NCBI GenBank assembly: GCA_963720945.1
Contig: CAVRHH010000004.1
Span: forward strand, 62,001-126,000
Reading direction: 5' to 3'
DNA: 64,000 nucleotides
Source of the DNA: Bog-532 sp963720945
GTDB lineage: Bacteria; Actinomycetota; Actinomycetes; Streptosporangiales; Streptosporangiaceae
A model generated the notes under the pieces. That model ran no database searches, was not told where the DNA came from, and saw nothing but the letters and a program-made list of their open reading frames with translations. The translations under genes and the position numbers were made by a program. This document shows positions 42,115 through 49,824 of this stretch, in pieces. Every line of letters begins with the position of its first letter. The stretch's first letter is position 1.

Positions 42115-42521
42115 GCCTCAGCACAAGTGAGCAGCGCGCACTGGACTCGATTAAGGACGGGCTTGCCAGTTCTGATCCCCAGCTGATCGCGCTTTTGACT
42201 ACATTCACCCGGATGGCATCAGGCGAGGAGATGCCGGCGCGCGAGGAAATCCAGGCGGGTTCGCGACGAGCCATCCAGCGTCCGTGCCGCGGGCAGCGGT
42301 ATCCCCGCCGGCAGACAATGTGCCCGCCCGCACGCCCGGCATATCAGCGCCTGGGCTTGCAGCGAGCTGTGCTATTGCTGTGGCTTCTGACAACTGTGGT
42401 ACTGATTCCTGTCGCGCTGCTCCTGAGCCACGGCGGCAGCCAGGAGACGTGCACAGGGTCCTGGGTGACGTCCTGCACCAATTCGGCCCACGCCTTCCGT
42501 CAGGCCCAGGACGGGTCGTAG
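42111..42521 (+). CDS. Small single-TM protein (DUF3040-like)
   Basis: 136 residues. The N-terminus LSTSEQRALDSIKDGLASSD followed by LLTTFTRMASGEEM is the DUF3040-type start. A basic cytoplasmic stretch precedes a single helix AVLLLWLLTTVVLIPVALLL, and the C-terminus has two Cys (ETCTGSWVTSC). GAGGAA lies 8 nt upstream, and translation is coupled to the leader ORF. Function unknown; the riboswitch upstream suggests a role in the fluoride response. Its 3' end overlaps the convergent flavoprotein gene by 22 bp. Confidence 0.75.
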   Translation: MSLSTSEQRALDSIKDGLASSDPQLIALLTTFTRMASGEEMPAREEIQAGSRRAIQRPCRGQRYPRRQTMCPPARPAYQRLGLQRAVLLLWLLTTVVLIPVALLLSHGGSQETCTGSWVTSCTNSAHAFRQAQDGS

Positions 42522-43963
42522 CCGAAGATCTCCTGGGCTGTGCGGGACCCGAAGTGCCCGTCGAGTATCTCGATGCGGTCCGGGCCGACCAGCCCGGGAT
42601 GGGTGACTCCGCAGGCGTGGCTGAGCTCGAGCAGTTCGTGGCGGAGCGTCGAGATGTAGCTGGCCAGGCGCACTGATTTGAGGGCGGGGTCCAGACCGCG
42701 GGTGCGCCAGGCGGAGTGGGTGGTGATCCCGACCGGGCAGCGCCCGGTGTGGCAGCGCTGCGCCTGGATGCAGCCGATAGCCAGCATTGGCTCTCTGGCG
42801 ACGTTGATCATGTCGCATCCGAGGGCCATGGCGAGAAGACCGGTTTCGGGCATGCCGAGCCGTCCCGAGCCGATGAAGACAACGTCGTCGGTGAGCCCTC
42901 TCTCGGCGAAGGCGCGGTATACGCGGCTGACCGCCAGCTTGAAGGGCAGGGAGACGTGGTCGCTGAAGGCCAGGGGAGCGTCACCGGTGCCGCCCTCCCC
43001 GCCGTCCACGGTGATGAAGTCCACCCCCCGGCCCGTGCCGCCCATGCTCTCGGCCAGCCTGTCCCAGAACGTGACGCTGCTGACCGCCGATTTGATGCCG
43101 ACAGGCAGGCCGGTGCGTTCGGCGATGGTCTCGACGAAGTCGAGCAGGCTGTCGACGTCTGAGAACGCGCTGTGCCGGGACGGGCTGCGGCAGTCCCGCC
43201 CCGTCTCGATGCCCCGTGCCGCGGCGATCTCCGGTGTGACCTTCGCGGCCGGGAGCACCCCGCCCAGACCCGGCTTGGCGCCCTGGCTGAGCTTGATCTC
43301 AATCGCGCGTACCGGGTGCTGCGCGCACACGTCCGCCAGCCGGCCGAGGTCGAAGCGCCCGTTACGGTCGCGGCATCCGAAGTAGCCGGTGCCGATCTGG
43401 AACACCAGCTCGCCCCCGTGCAGGTGGTGGGGCGTCAGGCCGCCCTCCCCGGTGTTGTGCAGGCAGCCGGCCAGCGCGCAGCCCCGGTTGATGGCCTCGA
43501 CGGCTACCCCGCTCAGGGCCCCAAAGCTCATGGCGGACACGTTGACGACCGACGCCGGGCGGAACATGCCGGGCCGCTGCCTGGCCGAGCCGAGCACCTT
43601 TGCGCAGGCGACCGTATCCTCCTCCGGGTCCGGGCGCGGCAGGGGGAACATGCTCTGGTCGATGATGATGTGGCCCGATGTGGTGTCGAGGTCCGCGTCG
43701 GAGCCGAACCCGAAGTTGTTGTTGATGCCTTTGGCCGAGGTGTAGATCCACCGGCGCTGGTCCCGGTCGAAGGGCCGTTCCTGGCGGTTGTCCGTGACGA
43801 TGTACTGGCGTAGCTCGGGCCCGACCGATTCCAGGAGATAGCGCAGATGGCCGATGACCGGGAAGCTGCGCAGGATGGCGTGCTTGCGCTGCGTCAGGTC
43901 GTAGGCGGTCACCACGACCAGGATCACGCCTACGATCGACCCGAACCACACCCATCCAAGCAC
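42500..43963 (-). CDS. FMN-binding glutamate-synthase-like protein
   Basis: 487 residues: an N-terminal membrane helix (GWVWFGSIVGVILVVVTAYD), then the central/FMN domain of glutamate synthase large subunit. Motifs are VSAMSFGALSGVAVEAINRG, NTGEGGLTPHH, IKLSQGAKPGLGG, and FITVDGGEGGTGDAP. Cysteines in CIQAQRCHTGRCPVGI form the 3Fe-4S site. There is no glutaminase domain, so this is the stand-alone ferredoxin-type flavoprotein class whose substrate is uncertain. Convergent with the riboswitch-controlled gene. Confidence 0.87.
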   Translation of the reverse strand: MLGWVWFGSIVGVILVVVTAYDLTQRKHAILRSFPVIGHLRYLLESVGPELRQYIVTDNRQERPFDRDQRRWIYTSAKGINNNFGFGSDADLDTTSGHIIIDQSMFPLPRPDPEEDTVACAKVLGSARQRPGMFRPASVVNVSAMSFGALSGVAVEAINRGCALAGCLHNTGEGGLTPHHLHGGELVFQIGTGYFGCRDRNGRFDLGRLADVCAQHPVRAIEIKLSQGAKPGLGGVLPAAKVTPEIAAARGIETGRDCRSPSRHSAFSDVDSLLDFVETIAERTGLPVGIKSAVSSVTFWDRLAESMGGTGRGVDFITVDGGEGGTGDAPLAFSDHVSLPFKLAVSRVYRAFAERGLTDDVVFIGSGRLGMPETGLLAMALGCDMINVAREPMLAIGCIQAQRCHTGRCPVGITTHSAWRTRGLDPALKSVRLASYISTLRHELLELSHACGVTHPGLVGPDRIEILDGHFGSRTAQEIFGYDPSWA

Positions 43964-44377
43964 AGGGCAACGATGATCTTCTGACCCGGGCGCTGGCTAG
44001 AGCCGTTCGGCTCGTTATCGCAGGACGCTTGGCACCGTTCCTACTGAGCGAGCAGGGCATGGTCCTGTGTCGCCGGCGGCCCCGGACGGTCCTGGGTCGC
44101 CTGGCCGGGCGGCTGGTCCGGCTGGCCGTCGCGGTCTTCCGCCACCGGGGTGGCTGCCGCTGGGCCTGGCGGGGCCGGGCGCAGAGGATCTGCCGTGTGC
44201 TGAGCATGGAGGCCGGATGCAGATCCGCTTCCATCCCGCGCTACAGGTGACCTTGGGCCCCCAGATACGGTTCCGAATGCCCTGCCGCATGCCGTCCGGG
44301 AAAACCACGATGGCGCGTGCGGAATGACGTGTTGCCGTGCATTCCGGCGCGCTCTGATCCGGCGAGGAGGACCAGTA
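43964..44377. other. Divergent promoter region, no gene seen
   Basis: About 414 bp between the flavoprotein and the universal stress protein genes. Open frames here have no ribosome binding site or similarity. A GTGACCTTGGGCCCCC stretch (44248-44263) weakly resembles DosR-type boxes. Confidence 0.4.
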
Positions 44378-45247
44378 ATGACGAAGCCCATCGTGGCCGG
44401 TACGGACGGTTCTGAGGAATCACTGCGGGCGGTCGAATGGGCCGCCACGGAGGCCGTGCTGCACGGTGCTCCGCTGCGGATCGTGTCCGCCGCGTCGCTG
44501 CCCCGGATCATCGGGCTCCAGGTCCGGCCAGACCGCAACGTCGTCGCCGATCGGGTCCGCGAGCAGCGCGACCAGGCCCTCGCCACCGCAGCGGCCCGGG
44601 CCGCCGGGGTGGCCCCAGACCTGCTGATAGCAACCGACGCGCTGGCCGACCAGCCCGCGCAAGCGGTCACCGCAAGCGGATCCGGCGCGCTGATGCTGGT
44701 CGTCGGTTCGCGCGGCCTCGGCGCGTTCGCTGCGATGGTGCTCGGATCAGTCAGCCGGTACGCGGCTGCTTACGCGTCCTGCCCGGTCATGGTCGTCCGG
44801 GACGATACTGCGACTGTCCACCGGCAGGTCGGGGTCGGCATCGGTGACCTGGACAGCTGCGCTGATTCGCTCACGTTCGCGTTCGAGGAGGCCAGCCTGC
44901 GCAAGGCCAGCCTGATCGCCATCCACGCCTGGCACACACCGCAAACCGACATCTCGCGGGCCGGGTCACCGTCGCCGTTTCCCGGCTCGTACGTCATCGA
45001 AGCCGAAGCCGCCGGGCAACTCGCCGGACTGCTGGATAGCTGGCGGAAGAAGTATCCCGACGTCCCGGTCAGCCAGGATGTCGTGCACGGCCAGCCGGGC
45101 CGCGCTCTGGTCGGCCTGTCCGCCAGCAGCGACCTGCTGGTAATCGGCAGGCACGCGAAGCACCCCAGCCTGCAAGGTCCCGGTTCAGTCAGGCACGCCG
45201 TCCTGAACTACGCGCTCGGGCCCATCGCGGTAGTCCCGTCATCCTGA
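44378..45247 (+). CDS. Universal stress protein, tandem domains
   Basis: 289 residues with two UspA domains. The first has PIVAGTDGSEESLRAVEWAA and the ATP motif GSRGLGAFAAMVLGSVSRYA. The second has VGVGIGDLDSCADSLTFAFE and IGRHAKHPSLQGPGSVRHAV, also with a kept G-S/T. A GAGGAGG box lies 8 nt before the ATG. Such tandem USPs are typical of actinobacterial hypoxia/dormancy regulons (established knowledge); that regulation is not shown here. Confidence 0.92.
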   Translation: MTKPIVAGTDGSEESLRAVEWAATEAVLHGAPLRIVSAASLPRIIGLQVRPDRNVVADRVREQRDQALATAAARAAGVAPDLLIATDALADQPAQAVTASGSGALMLVVGSRGLGAFAAMVLGSVSRYAAAYASCPVMVVRDDTATVHRQVGVGIGDLDSCADSLTFAFEEASLRKASLIAIHAWHTPQTDISRAGSPSPFPGSYVIEAEAAGQLAGLLDSWRKKYPDVPVSQDVVHGQPGRALVGLSASSDLLVIGRHAKHPSLQGPGSVRHAVLNYALGPIAVVPSS

Positions 45248-45489
45248 CCGCCGTTATCGGCGCGGCATGCCCTAGGGACGCCTATGGCAGCGCGTCCTGA
45301 GCGGTTACGGTTGACCCTGGATCATCTGGCCGGATCGCAACGTCGCTGGAGGGCCCATACCACGGATCAGCCAACCGGGAGGCGCCGCCGATGCCGTACG
45401 CGAAAGACGCCGCCAACCGGATCAACGCCCTACCGCGGGAATGTCGGACTCGACCCCGGCGGCTCCTTTGAGGCGAAAGGCTCAACAAC

Positions 45490-47022
45490 ATGACCAGTAG
45501 CGTGAAGCAGCCAGCCGACATCCGCGAGGCGGCAGTCATCGGGCTTGGGCTCATGGGCTCGGGCATTGCCGAGCTGCTCGCCCGCAGCGGCCGGCGTGTC
45601 GTCGCGATCGAGATCAACCAGACGTTCCTGGACCAGGGCATGGCCCGGCTGCGCGCCTCCCTGGACAGGGCGGTCAGCCGCGGCAAGCTCACCGACACCG
45701 CACGGGACGAGATACTCGCCCGGGTCCGGCCGACGACCGACATCCCGTCCGGGGTGGCCGGCGTCGACCTGGTGATCGAGGCCATACCGGAACGCATGGA
45801 ACTCAAGAGGACGCTGTTCGACCAGCTGGACGAGGCCTGCCGGGAGGATGCGATCCTGGCCACCAACACCTCCTCGTTGTCGATCACCGAGATCGCGGGC
45901 GGCACGCGGTACCCGCCCCGGGTAGCGGGGCTGCACTTCTTCAATCCCGCTCCGGTCATGAAGCTGGTCGAGGTAATTTCCACGGTGCTCACCTCGCCGG
46001 AGACCGCCGAGACGCTGGGCCTGCTGGCCCGAGACCTGCGCAAGAGTCCCGTCCAGGTCAGCGACCGAGCCGGGTTCATCGTGAACGCGCTGCTGGTGCC
46101 CTACCTCAACCACGCGATCCGGCTGCTGGAAACCGCGCAGGCCACACGCGAGGACATCGACAAGGCGGTTACTGCCGGACTCGGCCTGCCGATGGGGCCG
46201 CTGACGCTGCTCGACCTGATCGGCCTGGACACGGATCTGGCGGTCCTTGAGGTACTCCAGGCTGAGTTCGGTGGCAACCGTTACGCGCCCGCGCCCCTGC
46301 TGCGCAGGCTGTGCGATGCCAGGCTGCTCGGCCGCAAGAGCGGACGCGGGTTCTATGACTATCAGCGGCAAAGCCTCCCCTCGGCAGCCGGTGAGGAACC
46401 CGAGCCGGCAGCCGTTCCCGCCGAGGTCGCGCTGATCAGGGAACAGGACGGCCCGCTGGACGAGCTGGCCAACCGGATCACCGCGGCCGGCGTCGCCGTC
46501 GTGCCGCAGCCGTCCGACCAGACCGGCCTGGTCATCGTGGCGGCGGACCCGAAGCAGCGGGTCCTGGACGCGGCCCTGGCCGTCGGCCACCCGGCCGATG
46601 CGGTCGGTGTCCACTTCGTCAAGGTGGGCGACGGCAAGGCGGAGCTTGCCGAGCTGGTGGTGCCGGACGTGACCGCGGCGGGCACGGGCGCCAAGGCGGC
46701 CGCGCTCGCGGCCAGGATCGGGCTGAACGCGGTTATATCCAGGGACCGGCCTGGCTTCCTCATTGAGGCCCTCGCCTACACCCACTTCAACGACGCGGTG
46801 CGCATGTTCCAGGACGGGTACGCGAGCCCGGCCGACATCGATACCGCGATGATGTTCGGTTGCGGTTACCCGCGCGGGCCGCTTCAGATGCTCGACGACG
46901 CCGGGCCGGCGCAGGTCGTCAGCGTCCTGGAGGCGATGCACGCCGCGACCGGTGACCGGGCGTTCGCCCCGGTACCCCTGTTGGCCGAGTACGCCACGGC
47001 CGGGACCCGGTTCCGCAGCTGA
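45490..47022 (+). CDS. 3-hydroxyacyl-CoA dehydrogenase
   Basis: 510 residues with a Rossmann NAD domain (AAVIGLGLMGSGIAELLARS), the catalytic His/Glu region (GLHFFNPAPVMKLVEVI) and two 3HCDH C-terminal domains, the second ending FGCGYPRGPLQMLDDAG. This two-domain length matches PaaH/PaaC-like enzymes of phenylacetate or fatty-acid breakdown, which oxidise 3-hydroxyacyl-CoA to 3-oxoacyl-CoA. No other degradation gene is adjacent, so the pathway is open. AGGCGAAAGG precedes the ATG. Confidence 0.9.
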   Translation: MTSSVKQPADIREAAVIGLGLMGSGIAELLARSGRRVVAIEINQTFLDQGMARLRASLDRAVSRGKLTDTARDEILARVRPTTDIPSGVAGVDLVIEAIPERMELKRTLFDQLDEACREDAILATNTSSLSITEIAGGTRYPPRVAGLHFFNPAPVMKLVEVISTVLTSPETAETLGLLARDLRKSPVQVSDRAGFIVNALLVPYLNHAIRLLETAQATREDIDKAVTAGLGLPMGPLTLLDLIGLDTDLAVLEVLQAEFGGNRYAPAPLLRRLCDARLLGRKSGRGFYDYQRQSLPSAAGEEPEPAAVPAEVALIREQDGPLDELANRITAAGVAVVPQPSDQTGLVIVAADPKQRVLDAALAVGHPADAVGVHFVKVGDGKAELAELVVPDVTAAGTGAKAAALAARIGLNAVISRDRPGFLIEALAYTHFNDAVRMFQDGYASPADIDTAMMFGCGYPRGPLQMLDDAGPAQVVSVLEAMHAATGDRAFAPVPLLAEYATAGTRFRS

Positions 47023-47048
47023 CGGCGCCCGCCGGGATCTGGCGCGGC

Positions 47049-47750
47049 TCAGATGGCGAAGTCCTCGCCGTGCCAGATCCCGGCGTCGGGCGGGCGGATG
47101 GTGTGGTCCACCAGATGCCCGTCGGCCAGCGACTCCAGCCGGTCGAGCCGGGACATCAGCGACTGGAGGCTGGCGCCGACCAGATCCGGCAGCAGCGCGT
47201 CGTCATCCCGCGGCAGGGCGGTGGCCGCCCGGGGAAGACTGCGCGCGATGACCTGGCCGGGCACCCCGACGACCACCGATCCGGCCGGGACCGGCTTAAC
47301 CACGACGGCGTTGGCGCCGATCCGGCTGTCGTTACCGACCTCAATGGGGCCGAGGACCTTGGCGCCGGACCCGATGATCACCCGGTCGCCGACGGTGGGA
47401 TGGCGCTTGCCGGTCTCGGTGCTGGTGCCGCCGAGCGTGACGCCCTGGTAGATCGTGACGTCGGCGCCTATCTCGGTGGTCTCCCCGATCACCACCCCGG
47501 TGGCGTGGTCGATGAACAGGCCGGGGCCGAGCGTGGCGGCGGGGTGGATGTCGACCCCCGTCAGTATCCGGGTCAGTTCCGCGGACAGCCGCGCGAGCAG
47601 CCGGGCGTGCCGGTGCCACAGCCAGCGGCTGACCCGGTGGCCCCAGATCGCGTGCACGCCGGGATAGCACAGGACCACCGTCAGTGCCGAGCAGGCGGCC
47701 GGGTCCCGTTCCATGGCCGCCCGAACGTCATGCCGCAGGGCTGCCAGCAT
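47049..47750 (-). CDS. cysE: Serine O-acetyltransferase
   Basis: 233 residues. The left-handed beta-helix hexapeptide repeats run through VDIHPAATLGPGLFIDHATG, VIGETTEIGADVTIYQGVTL and GSGAKVLGPIEVGNDSRIGA, with the catalytic His-Asp pair in FIDHATG and His in KRHPTVGD. It is the short EpsC-type form. It makes O-acetylserine from serine and acetyl-CoA for cysteine synthesis. One base separates it from the upstream cysK stop, so the two form an operon. Divergent from the encapsulin/cysteine desulfurase operon. Serine acetyltransferase is a known neighbour of family 2A encapsulins. Confidence 0.95.
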   Translation of the reverse strand: MLAALRHDVRAAMERDPAACSALTVVLCYPGVHAIWGHRVSRWLWHRHARLLARLSAELTRILTGVDIHPAATLGPGLFIDHATGVVIGETTEIGADVTIYQGVTLGGTSTETGKRHPTVGDRVIIGSGAKVLGPIEVGNDSRIGANAVVVKPVPAGSVVVGVPGQVIARSLPRAATALPRDDDALLPDLVGASLQSLMSRLDRLESLADGHLVDHTIRPPDAGIWHGEDFAI

Positions 47751-47751
47751 G

Positions 47752-48684
47752 CTACCCGGCCAGCCCGGCGAACAGCGGGGTGCTGAGGTACCGCTCGCCG
47801 AAGTCCGGGAGCACGACGACGATCAGCTTCCCGGCGTTCTCCGGCCTATGCGCCAGCTGCACCGCGGCCCACGCCGCCGCACCGGACGAAATGCCGACGA
47901 GCAGCCCCTCCTCGGTCGCCAGCCGCCGCGCCACGTTCAGCGCGTCCTCGTTGCCGACGGTGATGATCTCGTCCACCAGCTCCATCTCCAGGACCGGCGG
48001 GACGAACCCGGCGCCGATGCCCTGGATCGGGTGCGGGCCCTTGGCCCCGCCCGACAGCACCGGTGAGGCGGCCGGCTCGATGGCGACGAACTGGACCGAC
48101 GGCTTGCGCTCCTTGATCACCTCGGCGACACCGGTGATGGTGCCGCCGGTGCCGACCCCGGCCACGAAGATGTCGATGGCGCCATCGGTGTCTCGCCACA
48201 CTTCCTCGGCGGTGGTGGCGCGATGGATGGCCGGGTTCGCGGGGTTCTCGAACTGCTGCGGCACGAAGTACCGCTCGTCGGTCTTGGCCAGTTCCTCGGC
48301 CCTGGCGATCGCGCCCGGCATGCCGTCCGGGCCGGGGGTGAGAATGAGCTCGGCGCCGTAGGCGCGCAGCAGCATCCGGCGCTCCACGCTCATGGTCTCC
48401 GGCATCGTCAGTACGCAGCGGTAACCGCGGGCGGCGCACACCATGGCCAGGGCGATGCCCGTGTTGCCGCTGGTCGGCTCAAGGATGATCGTGTCCGGCC
48501 GGATCAGTCCGGCCTGCTCGGCCGCGTCGATCATGGCCACGCCGATGCGGTCCTTGACGCTGGCCGCCGGATTGAAAGACTCCAGCTTCGCCACGACCTC
48601 GGCCCCGGCGCCTTCGGTGACGCGGCGCAGCCGCACCAGCGGCGTGTTCCCCACCAGCTGTGTGATGTCCTCGGCGATCCTCAT
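47752..48684 (-). CDS. cysK: Cysteine synthase (O-acetylserine sulfhydrylase)
   Basis: 310 residues, standard length. PLP-binding Lys44 is in FNPAASVKDRIG, the substrate loop is EPTSGNTGIALA, and phosphate-binding GVGTGGTITGV and GISSGAAAWAA follow. It makes cysteine from O-acetylserine and sulfide. GGAGAGG precedes the ATG. First gene of the cysK-cysE operon, back to back with the encapsulin operon across 206 bp, so sulfur supply and encapsulated desulfurase may be co-regulated. Confidence 0.97.
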   Translation of the reverse strand: MRIAEDITQLVGNTPLVRLRRVTEGAGAEVVAKLESFNPAASVKDRIGVAMIDAAEQAGLIRPDTIILEPTSGNTGIALAMVCAARGYRCVLTMPETMSVERRMLLRAYGAELILTPGPDGMPGAIARAEELAKTDERYFVPQQFENPANPAIHRATTAEEVWRDTDGAIDIFVAGVGTGGTITGVAEVIKERKPSVQFVAIEPAASPVLSGGAKGPHPIQGIGAGFVPPVLEMELVDEIITVGNEDALNVARRLATEEGLLVGISSGAAAWAAVQLAHRPENAGKLIVVVLPDFGERYLSTPLFAGLAG

Positions 48685-48800
48685 GGCCCTCTCCTCCGCT
48701 AGTGTCCGCCATGGTCGGCTGGCCTGGCTTGATCTCTATTCTCGACACGAACGGTGGATGAGGGCCGATGGGGGGCGCATGGGCCGGAAGTCCCGGTATT

Positions 48801-48829
48801 TCCCGACTTTCGGATCTGAAAACTCGGGA
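48801..48829. promoter_or_regulatory. Inverted repeat in the cysK / encapsulin divergent promoter
   Basis: TCCCGA-N17-TCGGGA in the middle of the 206-bp gap, with an extra TCCCGG half 12 bp to the left. Candidate operator; the regulator is unknown. It does not resemble the ATACCC sites. Confidence 0.35.
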
Positions 48830-48890
48830 TTGATCACGGTGGCCTCGGATGTGCACGGCAAGGGAATGGCATTCATCTGAGGAGAAATCG

Positions 48891-49820
48891 ATGACCACGG
48901 TTCAGGAACCTCCGCTGACCCTGGGCGATAGCTCAGCGCGCCAGCTCGCTAACGCCACGAAGACCACCGCGCAGATGACCACGATCACACCGCGGTGGCT
49001 CGTTCACCTCCTGCCGTGGGAGCCGGTCGAGGCGGGCATCTACCGGCTGAACAAGGTCCGGCATCCCGAGACCGTGGACGTCGCCTGTCCCGGGCGCGAC
49101 GAGTCCGAATTGCCGCAATCCTTCGTCGACTACGAAGACCACCCCCGCGAGTACCTCCTCAACGCGGTTTCGACCGTGGTCGACGTCCACACCCGGGTCT
49201 CCGACCTGTACAGCAGCCCCTACGACCAGATCGGGGAGCAGCTGCGGCTGACCATCGAGACGATCAAGGAACGCCAGGAGTCGGAACTGGTCAACAACCC
49301 TGACTACGGCATGCTCGCGAACATCGCCGACGAGCAGCGCATCTCCACCCTCACCGGCGCGCCGACGCCCGACGACCTCGACGAGCTGATCACCCGGGTC
49401 TGGAAGGAGCCGGCGTTCTTCCTCACCCATCCACGGGCCATCGCGGCGTTCGGCCGTGAGTGCACCCGGCGCGGCGTGCCGCCGGCGACCGTGAGCCTTT
49501 TCGGCTCGCAGTTCATCACCTGGCGGGGTTTCCCGCTGATCCCCTCGGACAAGGTTCCGCTGGAAGAGGGGAAAACCAAGATCCTGCTGCTGCGGGTCGG
49601 CCAGGAACGCCGCGGTGTCGTCGGCCTGTACCAGCCCGGCCTGACCGGCGAGCAGAGCCCGGGGCTTTCGGTCCGCTTCATGGGCATCTCACGTAACGCG
49701 ATCGCGTCCTACCTGATCTCGCTGTACTGCTCGCTCGCCGTCCTGACCGACGACGCCCTCGCGGTTCTCGATGACGTCGAGGTCGGCAAGTTCCACGACT
49801 ACGCGCACACCTACCGGTGA
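48891..49820 (+). CDS. Family 2A encapsulin shell protein
   Basis: 309 residues, the length of SrpI-type shell proteins with HK97 fold. Landmarks are the N-terminal arm LGDSSARQLANATKTTAQ, then ITPRWLVHLLPWEPVEAGIY, DYEDHPREYLLNAVSTVVDV, PAFFLTHPRAIAAFGRECTR, EEGKTKILLLRVGQERRGVV, and the E-loop/A-domain end VLDDVEVGKFHDYAHTY. No cyclic-nucleotide domain is inserted, which separates it from family 2B. A GAGGAG box lies 6 nt before the ATG at 48891. The cysteine desulfurase gene starts 4 nt after its stop. Family 2A shells are reported to package that enzyme and, in one studied case, to store elemental sulfur. Confidence 0.92.
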   Translation: MTTVQEPPLTLGDSSARQLANATKTTAQMTTITPRWLVHLLPWEPVEAGIYRLNKVRHPETVDVACPGRDESELPQSFVDYEDHPREYLLNAVSTVVDVHTRVSDLYSSPYDQIGEQLRLTIETIKERQESELVNNPDYGMLANIADEQRISTLTGAPTPDDLDELITRVWKEPAFFLTHPRAIAAFGRECTRRGVPPATVSLFGSQFITWRGFPLIPSDKVPLEEGKTKILLLRVGQERRGVVGLYQPGLTGEQSPGLSVRFMGISRNAIASYLISLYCSLAVLTDDALAVLDDVEVGKFHDYAHTYR

Positions 49821-49824
49821 GGTC

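Noticed and set aside
44248..44263. DosR/DevR-type box upstream of the tandem universal stress protein
   Set aside because: Only one weak, asymmetric match; the other stress genes lack a comparable site, so no regulon can be claimed.
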